Shown: one piece after another, positions 11,653 through 23,912 of the stretch
How positions within the stretch are numbered: position 1 is the stretch's first letter
How the letters are laid out: each line of letters opens with the position of its first letter
Source: Warburgia ugandensis
Lineage: Eukaryota; Streptophyta; Magnoliopsida; Canellales; Canellaceae
Assembly: GCA_035236585.1 (NCBI GenBank)
Contig: CP141136.1
Coordinates: forward strand, 54,825,136-54,889,135
Length of the DNA: 64,000 nt
Reading direction: 5' to 3'
Position numbers and translations under genes: made by a program
The notes under the pieces: generated by a model
What the model saw: only the letters and a program-made list of their open reading frames with translations
What the model was told of the DNA's origin: nothing
Database searches by the model: none

Positions 11653-13412
11653 TGTAGTGACCCGGGTTTTCAAAAGGATTTTTTTCTAATAAAATTTCAA
11701 AATTTAACTCTCATGCAGGAATTTCTTCTTTCTTTCAAAACATTTGAAATATATATAATACCTATTTATTTTTCTCAATTCCGCCTTCAACCCAGTGTCA
11801 CAGTAAAACCTTCACATATAATAGCAGAATAAAATATGCTATTGCAGGATCTCCCTAGTCACAGCCCAAACAATAAGTAATTTAGTTTTAAATCAAGGTT
11901 CAGATTGAATATATCAAAGTCGTCTATCTTATTACATTCATCCTCAAGTGTTCATTATTTCATAATGAAAGATAACAAATAAAATATCTAACTACTTATC
12001 CATACTTCTCTTCTTATTCTCCTTATTTAATCTAGTCTAGTTGATTGCTTAGTCCTTCCGTGCTTCACCTAAAATGTTTTGTAGGGGTGAGTATAACGAC
12101 TCAATAGGAACAAGCCTAAATCAGCCGTTTAAAGAAACGTGACAGGAGTATTAGCATAAATTAAATGGTGAAAACAATTACATGCTCAATCCTAATTATG
12201 ATACAAACATCATGAACAATTATACTTTTGTAGAAATCTAATGTTTCTAACAATTTCCATATATCCTTTAATTCTCATACATAGAAGCCCATTAGGACTT
12301 TTATCAAAGAATGACCTATCACGATTGGTTATATCACTGAGTGCTAGCGTCCTACCACAAACCCATCTGGGCAATGGTCAATATCCTCTAGGATGACCGA
12401 CATGTCAATCCATGTCCAATAACTGTATGGTATACTATGCACGTAGAGGACTCACATCCAACTACGTTCGACCGTGGATACCACACGTGTCGCGGCCCCA
12501 ATCTCCAGGGCCGTGATTAGGCTTAATCAGGCCTAGTGATTGGCCAAGTTAGGTCTACGTGGCCTTCATTAGCGGAAGTACTGAGAGAGCTAAGTGCTCT
12601 CATCCTATGCACTTCAGGTTGATTGATAAAATCTTCTACTCTTATTGACTACCAAGTTCTGCCGAAATTTTAGCAGAGTCTCTCCTATTTTTCAGACTTA
12701 TGCATTTAACGCATGCCATGCGGTTTACCTGATAGACAACACAACAATTATAAATCCTTTAAGGGAGACTCTGTCTCCATACTATCTATCATAATGCATT
12801 ACTAACACTTGCTTATCAACCAGGAGTTTAAGTGGGTCTCATACATGCCCTATCAAAAAATAAAACCCATAGGATGCATAAGGATCACGGTAAAAAATAA
12901 GATATAACTCGTTTTCAGCATTAGCACATATATACATGAATATATATACAACTCAAAATTTAACATCTTCAATCAAGTCTTCTTCAATTCACTCTACCAC
13001 CTTTCTCTTCTACCTTGGTAGGTACACCGCAAAATAATAAGGTGAGCTGCGAAGCCCAGTAAGGGAAAAGAACCAAAGCCATGCATATCCAATCATTCTC
13101 ATTGCTACATTCAAAAAGCATTCAAATACAACACAAGCATCCCTTTCCATTTTAACTGGTCATCTATGAGGTAGTTAGCAAGTACTAACAAGTAAGGCAA
13201 CTGTTGCATGCAAAGAAGCACACCCCATAAGAATTTCCCCTTTCGTGTCCAACCACAGGACATTCAATAGATCAGTGACTAAGTCATGGACCTCATTCTA
13301 AAGTTAAATGCAAACCATAAGCATTACATCCAACAAAGCTGCATACTCATTAATGATTTTCTCAGTAATATTAAACATGCCTAGCATTACACCAGGATTC
13401 AATAGTCATCTC

Positions 13413-13969
13413 CCTCAAGGATTACCATCTTGGGCGGCCCACTATGAGTATCATCATCAAGGCAGCCAAACCCTTAGGATTTACCATCTTGGGCAGTGCC
13501 AAAGTCAGGTTCCCTCAGGATTTACCATCTTGGGTGGCTCCACCTTAGTCGAAATCAACCAGGCAGCCCTTTCCCTCAGGGTTTACCATCTTGGGTAACT
13601 CAATATGCCAGCTCATTCCTCAGGGTTTACCATCTTGGGCGGCTCCACCGTGATCCCAAAAGACCAAGCAGCCCTTTCCCTCAGGAATTACCATCTTGGG
13701 AGGCTCAATACTTGACAGCTCATCCCTCAGGGTTTACCATCTTGGGCGGCTCCACCGTGATTCCAAAGAACCAGGCAGCCCTTTCCCTCAGGAATTATTG
13801 TCTTGGGAGGCTCAATACCAGACAGTCCATTCCTCAGGATTTACCATCTTGGGTGGCCTCACCTTAGTTGCAAGCAACCAGGTAGCCCTTTCTCTCAGGA
13901 TTTACCATCTTGGAAGGCGTCATCATAGCTTACCAGGCGGCCCTCAGGGCTTACTATCTTGGGCTTGAC
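13413..13969. repeat. Minisatellite with an alternating short/long period
   Basis: Eleven copies of a ~28-bp core close to CCCTCAGGRTTTACCATCTT followed by GGGYGGCTC. Copies start near 13413, 13470, 13512, 13573, 13617, 13679, 13727, 13788, 13832, 13893 and 13942. Spacings alternate between about 42-49 and about 57-62 bp, so the higher-order unit is a dimer of about 105-110 bp. The open frames 13308-13968 on + are by-products of the repeat. Confidence 0.93.
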
Positions 13970-15769
13970 CATTTTATAACAGTTTGCATCATCATAGGAG
14001 TTAAGCATAGTAAATCATACTATAATATTAATAAGAAATTACAATTTCTATATCCATTGAACTAAGGTGACAATATATTCATTTTACACATGCATAAAGT
14101 TAATTTCAAGAGAATAGATCAATAAGAATTTAAGGAATGAAAGGGTTCAGGGTCCTTACATGCTCTCAAAGTACAACTCAAAGCTCTACTGCTAGAACCG
14201 TTCACACTGCTCTCAAACCTCTGCAACAAATACAAGTTCTAAGTAAATTTCAGAATTTCATGCCATTTTCTATAATCACTTCTAACTCTATATTCACCAT
14301 GTTCTTGATCTAACCTCATATATCTAGATTAAGGATTTGCACATCAATCGGTCGCTATCCGCTAGGATCAGCACCATTGGTCTTACATCGATGGTCTAGA
14401 TCAAGGGCATACCTCTAGAAGTTTCAATTTCCAACATTTTAGGTAAGTTCTTTCACTATTCAATGCTTTTAGCCCTAATTCATAGCCTGATCTCCTTTCC
14501 TGACCTCTGATATTCGTTGATCGAGTATTGGACGGTCAGATAGGATCTCCCATCAATTTATCTGTAATTGGTTAGTCATTTCTGTGATAATTCATCACCA
14601 ATGGTTACTTGAAGTTATATTTGACCTAAAATTACCTCCCGATCACATTTTTAACAGTTGGATGTTAAGGTTTCAAAATTTCCCTATGCATTAACAAGTT
14701 TGTGATTACAATTTCATGGACCAATCGACTCCTGATCGACGATCTGTCTTCGCGGATGAAAAGATCATGCGTGATTTGTTCATATATAAAAATTTTCTAT
14801 TTTTCACATTTTTTTAGGGGTCGCTAGAAAGTGTCACTGTTGCTAGAGAAGGTGACCGGATTCCGGTCGTCGCCGACGACACATGCGACCTCATTTTTTT
14901 TTGCAAAATTTCATGGGAATGCTCATAATTTCCTGAATTTTTGTTTTCTAATGTTTTCCCCTTTTGATTTTTACTAAAACTATCATTTTTCTTCCAGATT
15001 TTTCAAGGGTTTTTGAACTTACCCTAGGTGTTGATTTTTGCAATTTTCGATGTCCTTTCTTGTTGGATCTTCGTGAAACCAAAGGGGTTTCACTCAGAAA
15101 CGTCTAAGGAACATTATGAACAGTTATATTTTCAATCCAATCCCGTTATGTTCCCTGTATACTTTGAATCCGACGGTGTTTTTTCACTGTCCAGTTCTTC
15201 AGAAAACGTTGTATTCGTGTTGAAGAAGAAGAGAAAATGGAGAAGAATAGAAAGGGTTGGAGGCTTACCTGGGTCCAGCTTGCAGCTAACGTAACCCGAA
15301 GATGGTAACACAACTCCTCGTTGTTGGTGAACTTAGGTCGTGTCTGGTAGGCAAGGATGGAGGTGGAGGAAACGAGGGATGGGGAGGGGCGTGAGAGCTG
15401 CGCAGGGTTGACCGGAAGAGAGGGAGAACTAGGGAAATGGGGGTGAGAGGGTTGCCGGCTTTGGCTCCCTCTCTCCTGTGTTGCAGACGCGTGGGAGTAG
15501 AGCTCCACGCGGTGAGTTCCACTCTCGTGCGTAGAGCTCCTCCCACGTTGTCCTTTGGCTCACACGCATTAGAGGGGGGTGCCATTATCAATTTGGGCCC
15601 CCTCTACCTCGATGGTAAAATCCCTGGGTATTTTGCTCTTGATCTCTATTTCAAGCGTTCTTAGTGTCGTTGGAAACCTCTCTCCGAACACAGTCTGATG
15701 AGTGACTTTGCATCATTGATTTCTAATGTTCCTGATTTTTACATTTTACTCCACTATTTAGGGCATGGG

Positions 15770-17753
15770 TGTGATAACACGGGCTACACCAATCCTCATG
15801 GGGGCACTGGATCACAAGAGAGTAGTCTCCCCATGACATAATACTCTTGTCAATAGGCCTCTTACGGCAGGTATCAAATTTTAGAAGCCAGTGGCCAACT
15901 AGACTTCCTAGCATAGCAACCAGGTGGGCTTATATTTTGCCCTAAGCTAGGCTCAACTCACATGAGTCGCCTAATTTTAGGCTAGGCACAACCCTCCAGA
16001 GTCACCTAATTTTTCATTTATCAAATCATTTTACATCGTTCAATATATCATAATAAGCATTCACAACTTTTCCATTTACAAGCCATCTTTTGATTGGCAT
16101 AAATTATCAACTATGCATACTACACATCATGCTGATGATAATTGTGTTATTTCAAATATTCAACTAATAACTATCTCGATTACAAATCACACTTACTATA
16201 AATCAAAGACGACGCATGTGCACAAACATTTATTCATGGATCAAACTTTCAAAATCATATGTACAAATGAAAAGATATGTCCACTCATGGAAAACACTTG
16301 ACCATACGCATGTGATAACATGAAATGATCTAAACCGTATGATTGTTTTATCATGCAAATACCATGACCCTGAGCAGGTAAAATCTTATGAGTGCCTTTA
16401 TCTTGCAGATGCTCTTCCAAGAAATCATGCGATAATTCAAGATTGATTATGATGAAATATCTTTATTCGACCAACTAATGCATGTCATGTAGGCTGCCCA
16501 TATGCTAGATGTTAAAGGTGATGTCCAAGTTGTAGATGTCATATATTTATTTATTTATCTATTTATCTTTACACCAAGTGTTGCATATGCAGCCCAAGCG
16601 CTATGTATTGTGTGCCATGGGCGAGTGTTTGGGTGCTTTGTGAGCTGCCCAAGCGATGGGTGCCTTAAGTAATACCCATGCACTAGTTAAGCCTGACTTA
16701 GAACTATGTAATTTGGTGAACTATATTTTAGTTGGATCTAAAATGGAATTCAAGAAAAATCCAGCAGTTGAATTTATAGTAAAACTGTGACGCTACAGCA
16801 TCATTAGGGAACCAACATGAGGCATAACCAAAGCTGAAATCCAGCATGTAAGAACTAATGTTTAAATTCCAATATTATAATAGAAAAATGACATTTTAAA
16901 TTGATGCGATTTCCTATTGTGTGCTGTACTTTTAAGGCATGTTTATTCATAAACCAAATCATGCTCAAACAACCTAGTTCATGCAAGAACAACATACCTA
17001 AAGGTCCTTCACACACGGTGAAAACATCAAAGCCATACATTCACAATCGCATGCAAGGGTGTTGAAGATACTTTATCCTCAAAGCATATGCACATTGATA
17101 ACATCATACCTGGTAAATCTAAGCCATTCCATGGTGTCTTCTCCATTTGTCTAGCCGAACATTCTATATGCCTTACAACCCATTCTTTTATGCTAACTAA
17201 TCCTACCTTATGTGGGGATACAACGCATTCTCGAGATCAATGATGGAAAATTCAATCTAAACAATTCTAATAAGTGTGTGTTCCATATGATTTAGATTAA
17301 AGTTCAACAATTCACAACATAATAATAGTATGAGTCACCTATCAAATCCAATGACCCAGAAATGTGATCTACCTTGACGTGGTCTATATTTCTTTTTCAT
17401 GGTGACAAAAATAAAGTAAAGACAGACCCAGCAGATGTGAAAATCAGCAGGATCATGCATCATTTACAAGTATGCATGTCAATGTGAAACCAAATCTGAT
17501 CATGCTTGGTATTCATGCAAAACAAATATGTGATAAAAAAAAATCTTTATGCATTAATACTATTTTCTCATATCAAAACACATGCATGATTTCCTAACCT
17601 AAGTTAAAAGTCAAGCTAATTTAGACCAATTCCTCAACAATCCCCTAACTCTTAAAAGCAAAATACTCTTCTACCATCTTCTTTTCCAAGACGCGTGATA
17701 TGGCTGATCCTTGGTGCAGCCTCCTCCTCCTCCTCCTCCTCCTCCTCCTCCTC

Positions 17754-17797
<44 letters not shown>

Positions 17798-18239
17798 TTT
17801 TTCTCTCTCTTTCTTTTTTGTTCCCCCTCTTTCTCTTTCTATTTTCTCTTATGTTTTCATGCATCCTTCTTCTTCTCCCCTTCTTCTCTTAATTTCATTA
17901 GACTTCTTCTTTCCTATCATCTCCTACCCATCCTTATCTAATTTGTTAGGTATCCTCCACTTTTCCTAATTCCTTCTTATCTCATTCTCCTTCTTATCCC
18001 ATATCTCATTCTAATTAAGTGCTTATCTTCATCCTTTCCCAACTAACCAGGATTATCTAGGTTCATTGTACTTGGACACCTTTTGGCTTTGGGTAGGGAA
18101 TTTCTCCAAAAAGGTTGTCTTTGGAGACTTGAACTCTAATTTTAGAGTTTTTCCCATTCATTCTCTAGCCATTAGGGCATTTAACTATTTTGTTGTCAAT
18201 TCTATACAAGATATATATTATAAAATGAATGGTATTACA
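15770..18239 (-). repeat. Right part of the composite: LTR-like segment
   Basis: It starts TGTGATAACACGGG and ends GGTATTACA. The layout of its first 250 bp resembles the middle of the LTRs at 46812-50799 and 56319-60143 (blocks like GTGGCCAA and AGTCAAGAAA). Near its end TTAGGTTCATTGTACTTG also occurs in those LTRs (about 50425 and 59770). It is probably the distal part of an LTR of a related family, minus orientation. Confidence 0.45.
17720..17793. repeat. (CTC)n followed by (CT)n microsatellite
   Basis: About 13 CTC triplets (17720-17759) run directly into about 17 CT dinucleotides. Poly-Leu, poly-Ser and poly-Pro open frames here are artefacts of the repeat. Confidence 0.95.
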
Positions 18240-18244
18240 GAATC
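18240..18244. other. Target-site duplication GAATC, right copy
   Basis: Second copy of the duplication made by the composite. The integrase frame of element 2 resumes at 18245. Confidence 0.88.
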
Positions 18245-18799
18245 ATATAGTCAGAATTAGTGGAACAATGTGCAAACAAGGTAAAGCTCATTAGAAAGCG
18301 GCCTCTTGTAGCTCACAGTCGACAAAAGAGTTACGCAGATAGGCGACGTAGACAGTTGGAATTTGAAGTTGGGGGTCATGTCTTTGTGAAGATATCTCTG
18401 ACTAAGGGCGTCATGAGATTTGGAATAAGGGGAAAACTTAGTCCTTGATTCATTGGACCATTTGAAATCCTAGAAAAAGTAGGAAGAACTGCCTACAAGA
18501 TAGCGCTACCACCATGGTTATCGGAAGTCCATAATGTGTTTCACATATCCATGTTGAGGAGATATATTCCTGACCCCAAACATGTTCTTGAACAGGTACC
18601 ACCAGAGCTACAACCGGATTTAACCTTGGAAACAAAACTAGTACAGATTCTGGACAGGAAGATCAGGACCCTACGACATAAGGATATCCCATTAGCCAGA
18701 GTTTTGCGGAGAAATGCGACCATCGAAGAAGAAACTTAGGAGGTTGAATCGAAAATGAGAAAGAATTACCCCGAAATATTTTCTTGTAATGGATTGTAG
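18245..18799 (+). pseudogene. Integrase C-terminus and chromodomain-like tail, element 2
   Basis: The frame resumes after the insertion with the integrase C-terminal domain (SRQKSYADRRRR, IGPFEILEKVGRTAYK, VFHISMLRRYIPDP), followed by a chromodomain-like module (VQILDRK, then IPLARVLRRNATIEE). In chromoviruses this module is thought to guide integration to particular chromatin. In-frame stops lie just after the resumption point (TAG at 18248), at 18446-18448 (TGA) and at 18737-18739 (TAG). The tail ends shortly before the polypurine tract. Confidence 0.85.
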
Positions 18800-18820
18800 A
18801 ATTTCGAGGACGAAATTCTT

Positions 18821-18835
18821 TTAAGGGGGTAATGA
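18821..18835 (+). other. Polypurine tract of element 2
   Basis: TTAAGGGGGTAATGA directly precedes the 3' LTR start TGTAATGACC. The upstream GAGGACGAAAT context is the same as in element 1. Confidence 0.8.
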
Positions 18836-21386
18836 TGTAATGACCCAAAATTTTGGAAACATTTTGCATAAAGAACAACCATGATGTTGTTATTTCCAAC
18901 GATATTGTAATTTGTCTATTTTGGGAATGAATAGATGTTTATTATATGCTTAATAGTCTTAAAGAGGTAGTTGGATGCTTTATTTTAAATTAAATAGGAA
19001 ACATAAGAATTTTTAAGAAAAATTAGTACCAATAGATTCTACACTCAAAATGAAATCTAACGTCTCAAAGAACGCCAAAAACGGAGCTCGTATGAAGAAG
19101 TTATTGGCGTTTGAAGATTCAGGGCATTTTAGTAAATTGTACCTAAAAATGAAAAATACAAAAAAATGCAGGGGCCGTTTTGATAACAGCACTCCCGTCT
19201 TCCTCTTCTAGCCATTTTTCCTGATTTTTCCAGAACCCCCTCTGTAGGGCGGTGCTGGAAAGAATGGCTGCACCGCCATGGGACGGCCCCTGCCCCTCTC
19301 CATCATGGTGTTTTTGGGTTCAAATCCATCTTCTGCAGAGAGGGTTTGGAGAAAACGGTTCAGGCGTATGACGGCTCCATAGTGGATTTCCAAGTACATC
19401 CTCCTCCCCAACCCATTCCTCCCTTCTTTCCCTTTTGTTTTCCCCCAGAGTCAAGCCGAATTTCACGTTTCCTTGCCGAAGAACACCTTGGGAAGAAGGG
19501 TTCGTTCCAAAACCCTCAACCCAACAACCAGGGTTTCGGTAAGGAGCCGAAACCACTGACAAGGGCGCCATTTTAGGTTGCCCAGGTTGGTCCTCATTCC
19601 CCTCTCCTCTCCTCTCCTCTCCTCTCCTCTCCTCTCCTCCCCAACCCAGATCCATGCCGGATCTGGGTGTTTTTTCGATCGGACGTCATGGGTTTTTTGC
19701 AAAAGAGACAAGACGGGTGAAAACCCATGGGAGGCAACGCGTCTCAGGGACATACGGGCGTCCCAAGGGTGCACTGGCAGTCCAGGGGCGCATGGGTGTG
19801 GCGTGCGGCCATGCTAAGCTCCCTGGGGCGACAGTCACACGCGTGTCACGTGCGAACAGATGCCCAACTCGACCAAGACACTCAGGCGTCTCAAGAGCCA
19901 GGACGTGGCGCAACTAAGGCCTAAGATGCATTTGTGCGACGCTGTCTAGAACGCGCACCCTAGCACACCATTTGAACATATGCATGCGGGCCAACGTGGT
20001 TGCGGTACGACCATGGTGCACACGCATCTTAGAACCCATGGCGCGCAGGGCCTTCGGCGACACATTTGTGTCGTCCATTAAGGCGAGACATTAAAATCCA
20101 AATTCGGAAGCTATATAATTCTGATAGACAATCCCAAAGAACCACTTGCATCCGTAATTTCGACTCAAACCCAGTTATAATATTTAGGACATGCTTAGAT
20201 AAAGATCAACCTAAGAATGTCATAGAGTGATCCCTAAAAACCAATCAATCATATAAATCTAACCTTTGCCCTGTGAACCTAGAAATAACGTCTGGATCTT
20301 ATGTTTGAATGTCATTCAGGACTTTACCAAGGTATTCTCGGACTCGAATTAAAGACAGGCATGAGCTAAGAAACGAGCTCGAGGTAGGTAGTCTGATACT
20401 ACTCTGTTTTCAAAATGCATCCCAAACTCTATTTAAGTTACCTGTTTTTATTTCTGTATCTAGTATGTGTTTTAAACCATGCTATTCTTATACAAGTATG
20501 CGGGACCTGCTTTCATGATTTATGTATTTGACAAATATTGCATTGAATTAAGAATGCTATTAGGAAATAATGTTTTTTTCATAAGGTACTTGCATGAGTA
20601 GATTTTATGTGATACTCGCATACTTTGAAAACAAATGTATAAATTGCATGACTTATGTTGATTGAGAATTGGATCATCTATGTATGTTTTTGGGCTATTG
20701 AGCTTAGTGGGCACTATGCTGAGGGGTACGGGTTTGGCCTCCCGGCCTCTACCACCACAAAGGTGGATGGCATCACTGCCAAAAATGGCATTGTCCCTTC
20801 CCTGACTGCTGTGGTAAATAGGGACAACCACTGGAGGTGTCACGGCACCCTTTCAGGGACAACCATAGTCATGGTGGAGGCTATGGTGGGTAGGTCTCTA
20901 GATACCGGAGCCACACGATTTCGGTAGGGTGCTGAATCGTGAGCATAGTGACCCTATGATTTTGATTTTACCGCTATACATGTAGCATGGAGACGGTCAT
21001 ATATGAGTACTTGTGTCCGGCCAATTTTACAAAGTTCACTAAAATGTCCACATGTACAACATTCATGGAATATCCTCATTTAGTTTGAGTTAATTGTACT
21101 TTAAGACTTTCATACCTATGGTACCTGCTGTAATCTTGATTGTAAGTATTTGTTTATAGCTGTGTCTGTGACTAACAATCCTCGGAGTAATATTTGTTTC
21201 GATTTGGTCTATAAATTGCCATGACACTATGCATTGAAAGTTCATTATGACACTCGGGCTCTTTATACAATGATTTCTAAACAAAGAAAATTTTTCCTTG
21301 CATTCTTTTGCACAAAGTGTTTGAAAAATAGAGACCGATCTTGCTGTGTTTTTATAAAATTGCATTCAAAAACCCGGGTTGTCACA
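18836..21386 (+). repeat. 3' LTR of element 2
   Basis: A 2551-bp LTR collinear with the 5' LTR, but with a single copy of the 290-bp block, no TATAAATT in that block, and a 337-bp deletion at 21120/21121. A TCCTC pentanucleotide run at 19600-19640 is longer than in the 5' LTR. Confidence 0.93.
19600..19640. repeat. (TCCTC)n pentanucleotide microsatellite
   Basis: About eight CTCTC/TCCTC units. The equivalent place in the 5' LTR (about 5587-5602) has only about three, so the tract has changed length since integration. Confidence 0.9.
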
Positions 21387-21391
21387 CTATC
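21387..21391. other. Target-site duplication CTATC, right copy
   Basis: Pairs with 4209-4213. The LTR of element 1 continues from 21392. Confidence 0.92.
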
Positions 21392-22603
21392 TAACCATTG
21401 TTTGGCTAATAGATGCTATATTTGTGACTGATCTATCCATTTTAGATGATCTAACCTTTCAATCAACTACTTAACACCTAGATCAACCACTTATTTGAGC
21501 TTCTATTTAGATTTGACCATGTATCTAGCACTTAATATGAACTGTTCATTCTCAAATTTTTGGATCAAAGGTGATCAAACCTAATCAAGCCATATTAGAC
21601 ATAATGTCATACATGGATTTAAGTGCTCACAGGTAAGATCACTATCAAATATTATTTAAATTTAAATTTATATGATTATTCTTGATAAATGTAGAAATCC
21701 TAAAAAATAAACGAGTTTATAATGAATTAAACCTTGGAAAAGATTAATTAAGCTATTTAGATTATTAATCAAATTAATCTGATGATTAGATTATTCTGAT
21801 GACCTTAGATATGTGGATTTGATATTATGAAGACTTGGAACTATTGATCTAACCAATCATAATTTAATCTGACCATCGGATCAATAGATCAAACATTGAA
21901 AAATGAAATAGACTATAGGTCAGGTTGACATAAATAGAAGTTGATAATAATTGGATGATATGAATTGTTGACCCTCAATCAACAGTCAAGATTTGAGGAT
22001 ATTATAAAAATAAAGAGATGTACCTAGGATCAGAGGTCAGTGAGGGCAAGATCATCATATTTAATGATGATCAGTGACTAGATGAGTAACAAATGAGAAA
22101 TTGTGAGTAAGTGATTAACATGAAATGTTGCATGACTTGACCGTTATGCTGATTGATACGGAATTGAGATCGTTGATCATTCTAAGGATATTGATAGCAG
22201 TATTCGAGGTAAGTAGAATCTAAGATGCTAATTTTCTAAAATAGCATAATCTTTTAATGCATCATGATATGATTTTGATAACTACATGAGATTTGAATTG
22301 CATGGTTTATTCATAAAGGTGATTATTATGAAATATTATACATGTAATGTTTATAACATGATTTATAAATAAAAATGTGATGTTTGTATGTATGAAAATT
22401 GTTATATTATAATTCATGGGTTGAAAGTGCATGTTAGCCATTTAAAATACATGATTTAAGAATGTACTGCATATTTTTCATCAACATGATTTATTTTAAA
22501 AGCCAAATGGGCCTAATATTGGTACAAGGTACCAACTATGCATACAATATAATATTTTTGTGGATTTGATATGAGACAGACATATAGCATATAGCATATA
22601 GCA

Positions 22604-22637
<34 letters not shown>

Positions 22638-23912
22638 ATATACAGATGGAGGCTTGATGGATTTTTGTTTTTGATAGGCATAGGCCTGGGGATGCTAGGC
22701 TAGGAGAGTTATGAGGATTTAGCTACTCACTCTCTAAAACTTATAATATAGAAACAATACCCATAGCGAGGCAAAACATTGGGTGGTAGCAATTATGGGA
22801 AGGCCCTACTATGACAGTCTGTCTCCCCATATAGACATGATGATGTATTTTTCCACCTTGGTGTTAGTGGAGCATGTCAGTGGATCCCGACGCACAGGAT
22901 GTGCACTACAACATAGTAGTCTTTTGCATATTTTGCACTATGCATGCAGATTATGATGAAATGTAGCATGATGATATGCCTGGTATAAGCTCATGACCAT
23001 TATGCATATCCAGTGTTGACTGGATAAATATATAGACCCAATAATGGCTTGAAGTTCGTGGACCAGCAATAGTTGGATGATTATGATTATTTACTATTAT
23101 TTCATGAGTTTAACGTTATTTAACTTTCATTGTTTTTCAGATATTTGATTCGATATTCTGGTTGTGATTTGCATACAACTCTGCAACACTAGATTTATTT
23201 ATAATGTTTACATCTATTCATGAAGTTTACTTGAGATTCGGATTGTGATTTGAACATGGCATTTTGCTGTTAGATTTAATCATAATACTCACATGAAATG
23301 CTTTGATTTTTGATATTCTAAAGTTTTAGATTATCTTAAATTTAACCGTGCACATTATTGATGCCAAATGTTTTGATGTATTGAAATAAATATTATGTTG
23401 TGAAAAGAAATATTTTATTTTGGTTTGTATATGCATCTTATTCCCCTACCAAGCATAGCTTGTTGAGGCATTGTGCTATCTTTGCAATGCCTCAAATATT
23501 GAGAGACAGACAAGATTGATGAGGAATCGGATGAGTAGTTGATTGAGATATCAAGAAAATGGAGGGTATGTTTTAATTTGACTTGGATTATATATGCACA
23601 TCTGTAGTAATTGGACTAGATTTGTAATGATGTTGGTGCTATGGCTGTCGATTGGATGGATCTTGAAGAAGTAAATTTTTTAAAAAGGTTTACTTGAAAA
23701 ATGAAAAATTCATCCGAGTCTTCAAAATTTAAATATCAAACTAAGTTATAAGTAAATTAAATAGTGAGTTGATAGTTGACACTCGGGGTTTTAAAATGAA
23801 TTTCACTAAATACATTTTCTACTGTTTTGTCTTTGGATTTGTTTCAAAATTGGGACCCCACTTTTTGAAAATAATTGTGAAAAAATTGTCCTAAAAACTC
23901 GATTCGTCACAA
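21392..23912 (+). repeat. 3' LTR of gypsy element 1, right part
   Basis: Continuation of the LTR that starts at 2489. It ends CGATTCGTCACA, and its last ~60 bp match positions 1-65. The CCTACCAAGCATAGCTTGTT block at about 23442 is a conserved landmark in this LTR superfamily; its reverse complement form occurs at about 35840 in the solo LTR. Confidence 0.75.
22599..22635. repeat. (TTA)n microsatellite
   Basis: About 12 TTA triplets inside the LTR of element 1, preceded by three CATATAG units. Confidence 0.93.

Larger units (their letters stand above)
11653..18239 (-). mobile_element. Minus-strand LTR-type composite inserted in element 2 integrase
   Basis: A 6587-bp insertion with a GAATC duplication and termini TGTAGTGACCCGGG and GGTATTACA. 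Read on the minus strand these look like an LTR beginning TGTAATACC and ending CCCGGGTCACTACA. No gag or pol frame and no primer site were found inside, so it behaves like one or more solo LTRs. Three blocks each resemble the middle of a gypsy LTR (about 12290-12530, 13413-13969, 15780-16000). The stretch near 15570-15690 (GGGTGCCATTATCAATTTGG, then GCGTTCTTAGTG) matches the solo LTR at 35335-38293. This suggests at least one LTR nested in another, but inner borders could not be fixed. Confidence 0.7.
4214..21386 (+). mobile_element. Ty3/gypsy Tekay/Del-like chromovirus (element 2), nested in element 1
   Basis: A 17,173-bp element flanked by CTATC. It has two LTRs (TGTAATGACC to TTGTCACA), a tRNA-Met primer site, gag with a zinc knuckle, protease, reverse transcriptase, RNase H, integrase, a C-terminal chromodomain-like region, and a polypurine tract. 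The order protease-RT-RNase H-integrase defines Ty3/gypsy, and the chromodomain-like tail (VQILDRK, VLRRN) points to Tekay/Del chromoviruses. It was inserted into the 3' LTR of element 1. Its integrase was later interrupted by 11653-18239. Several stops and frameshifts make it non-functional. Its LTRs differ in length (3454 and 2551 bp) through a triplication in one and deletions in the other. Confidence 0.93.

Noticed and set aside
13308-13968. Frames with a repeated YHLG motif, resembling a repeat protein
   Set aside because: They are the translation of the 28-bp-core minisatellite in a non-coding LTR, with unequal spacing that changes frame.
13413-13969. CRISPR array, because of regularly repeated 28-bp cores
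   Set aside because: Plant nuclear context, imperfect cores, and spacers that are themselves repeated in alternation; it is a minisatellite.
11653-18239. Complete LTR retrotransposon with two LTRs
   Set aside because: No primer site, no polypurine tract and no matching pair of LTRs could be found inside, despite the good outer duplication.
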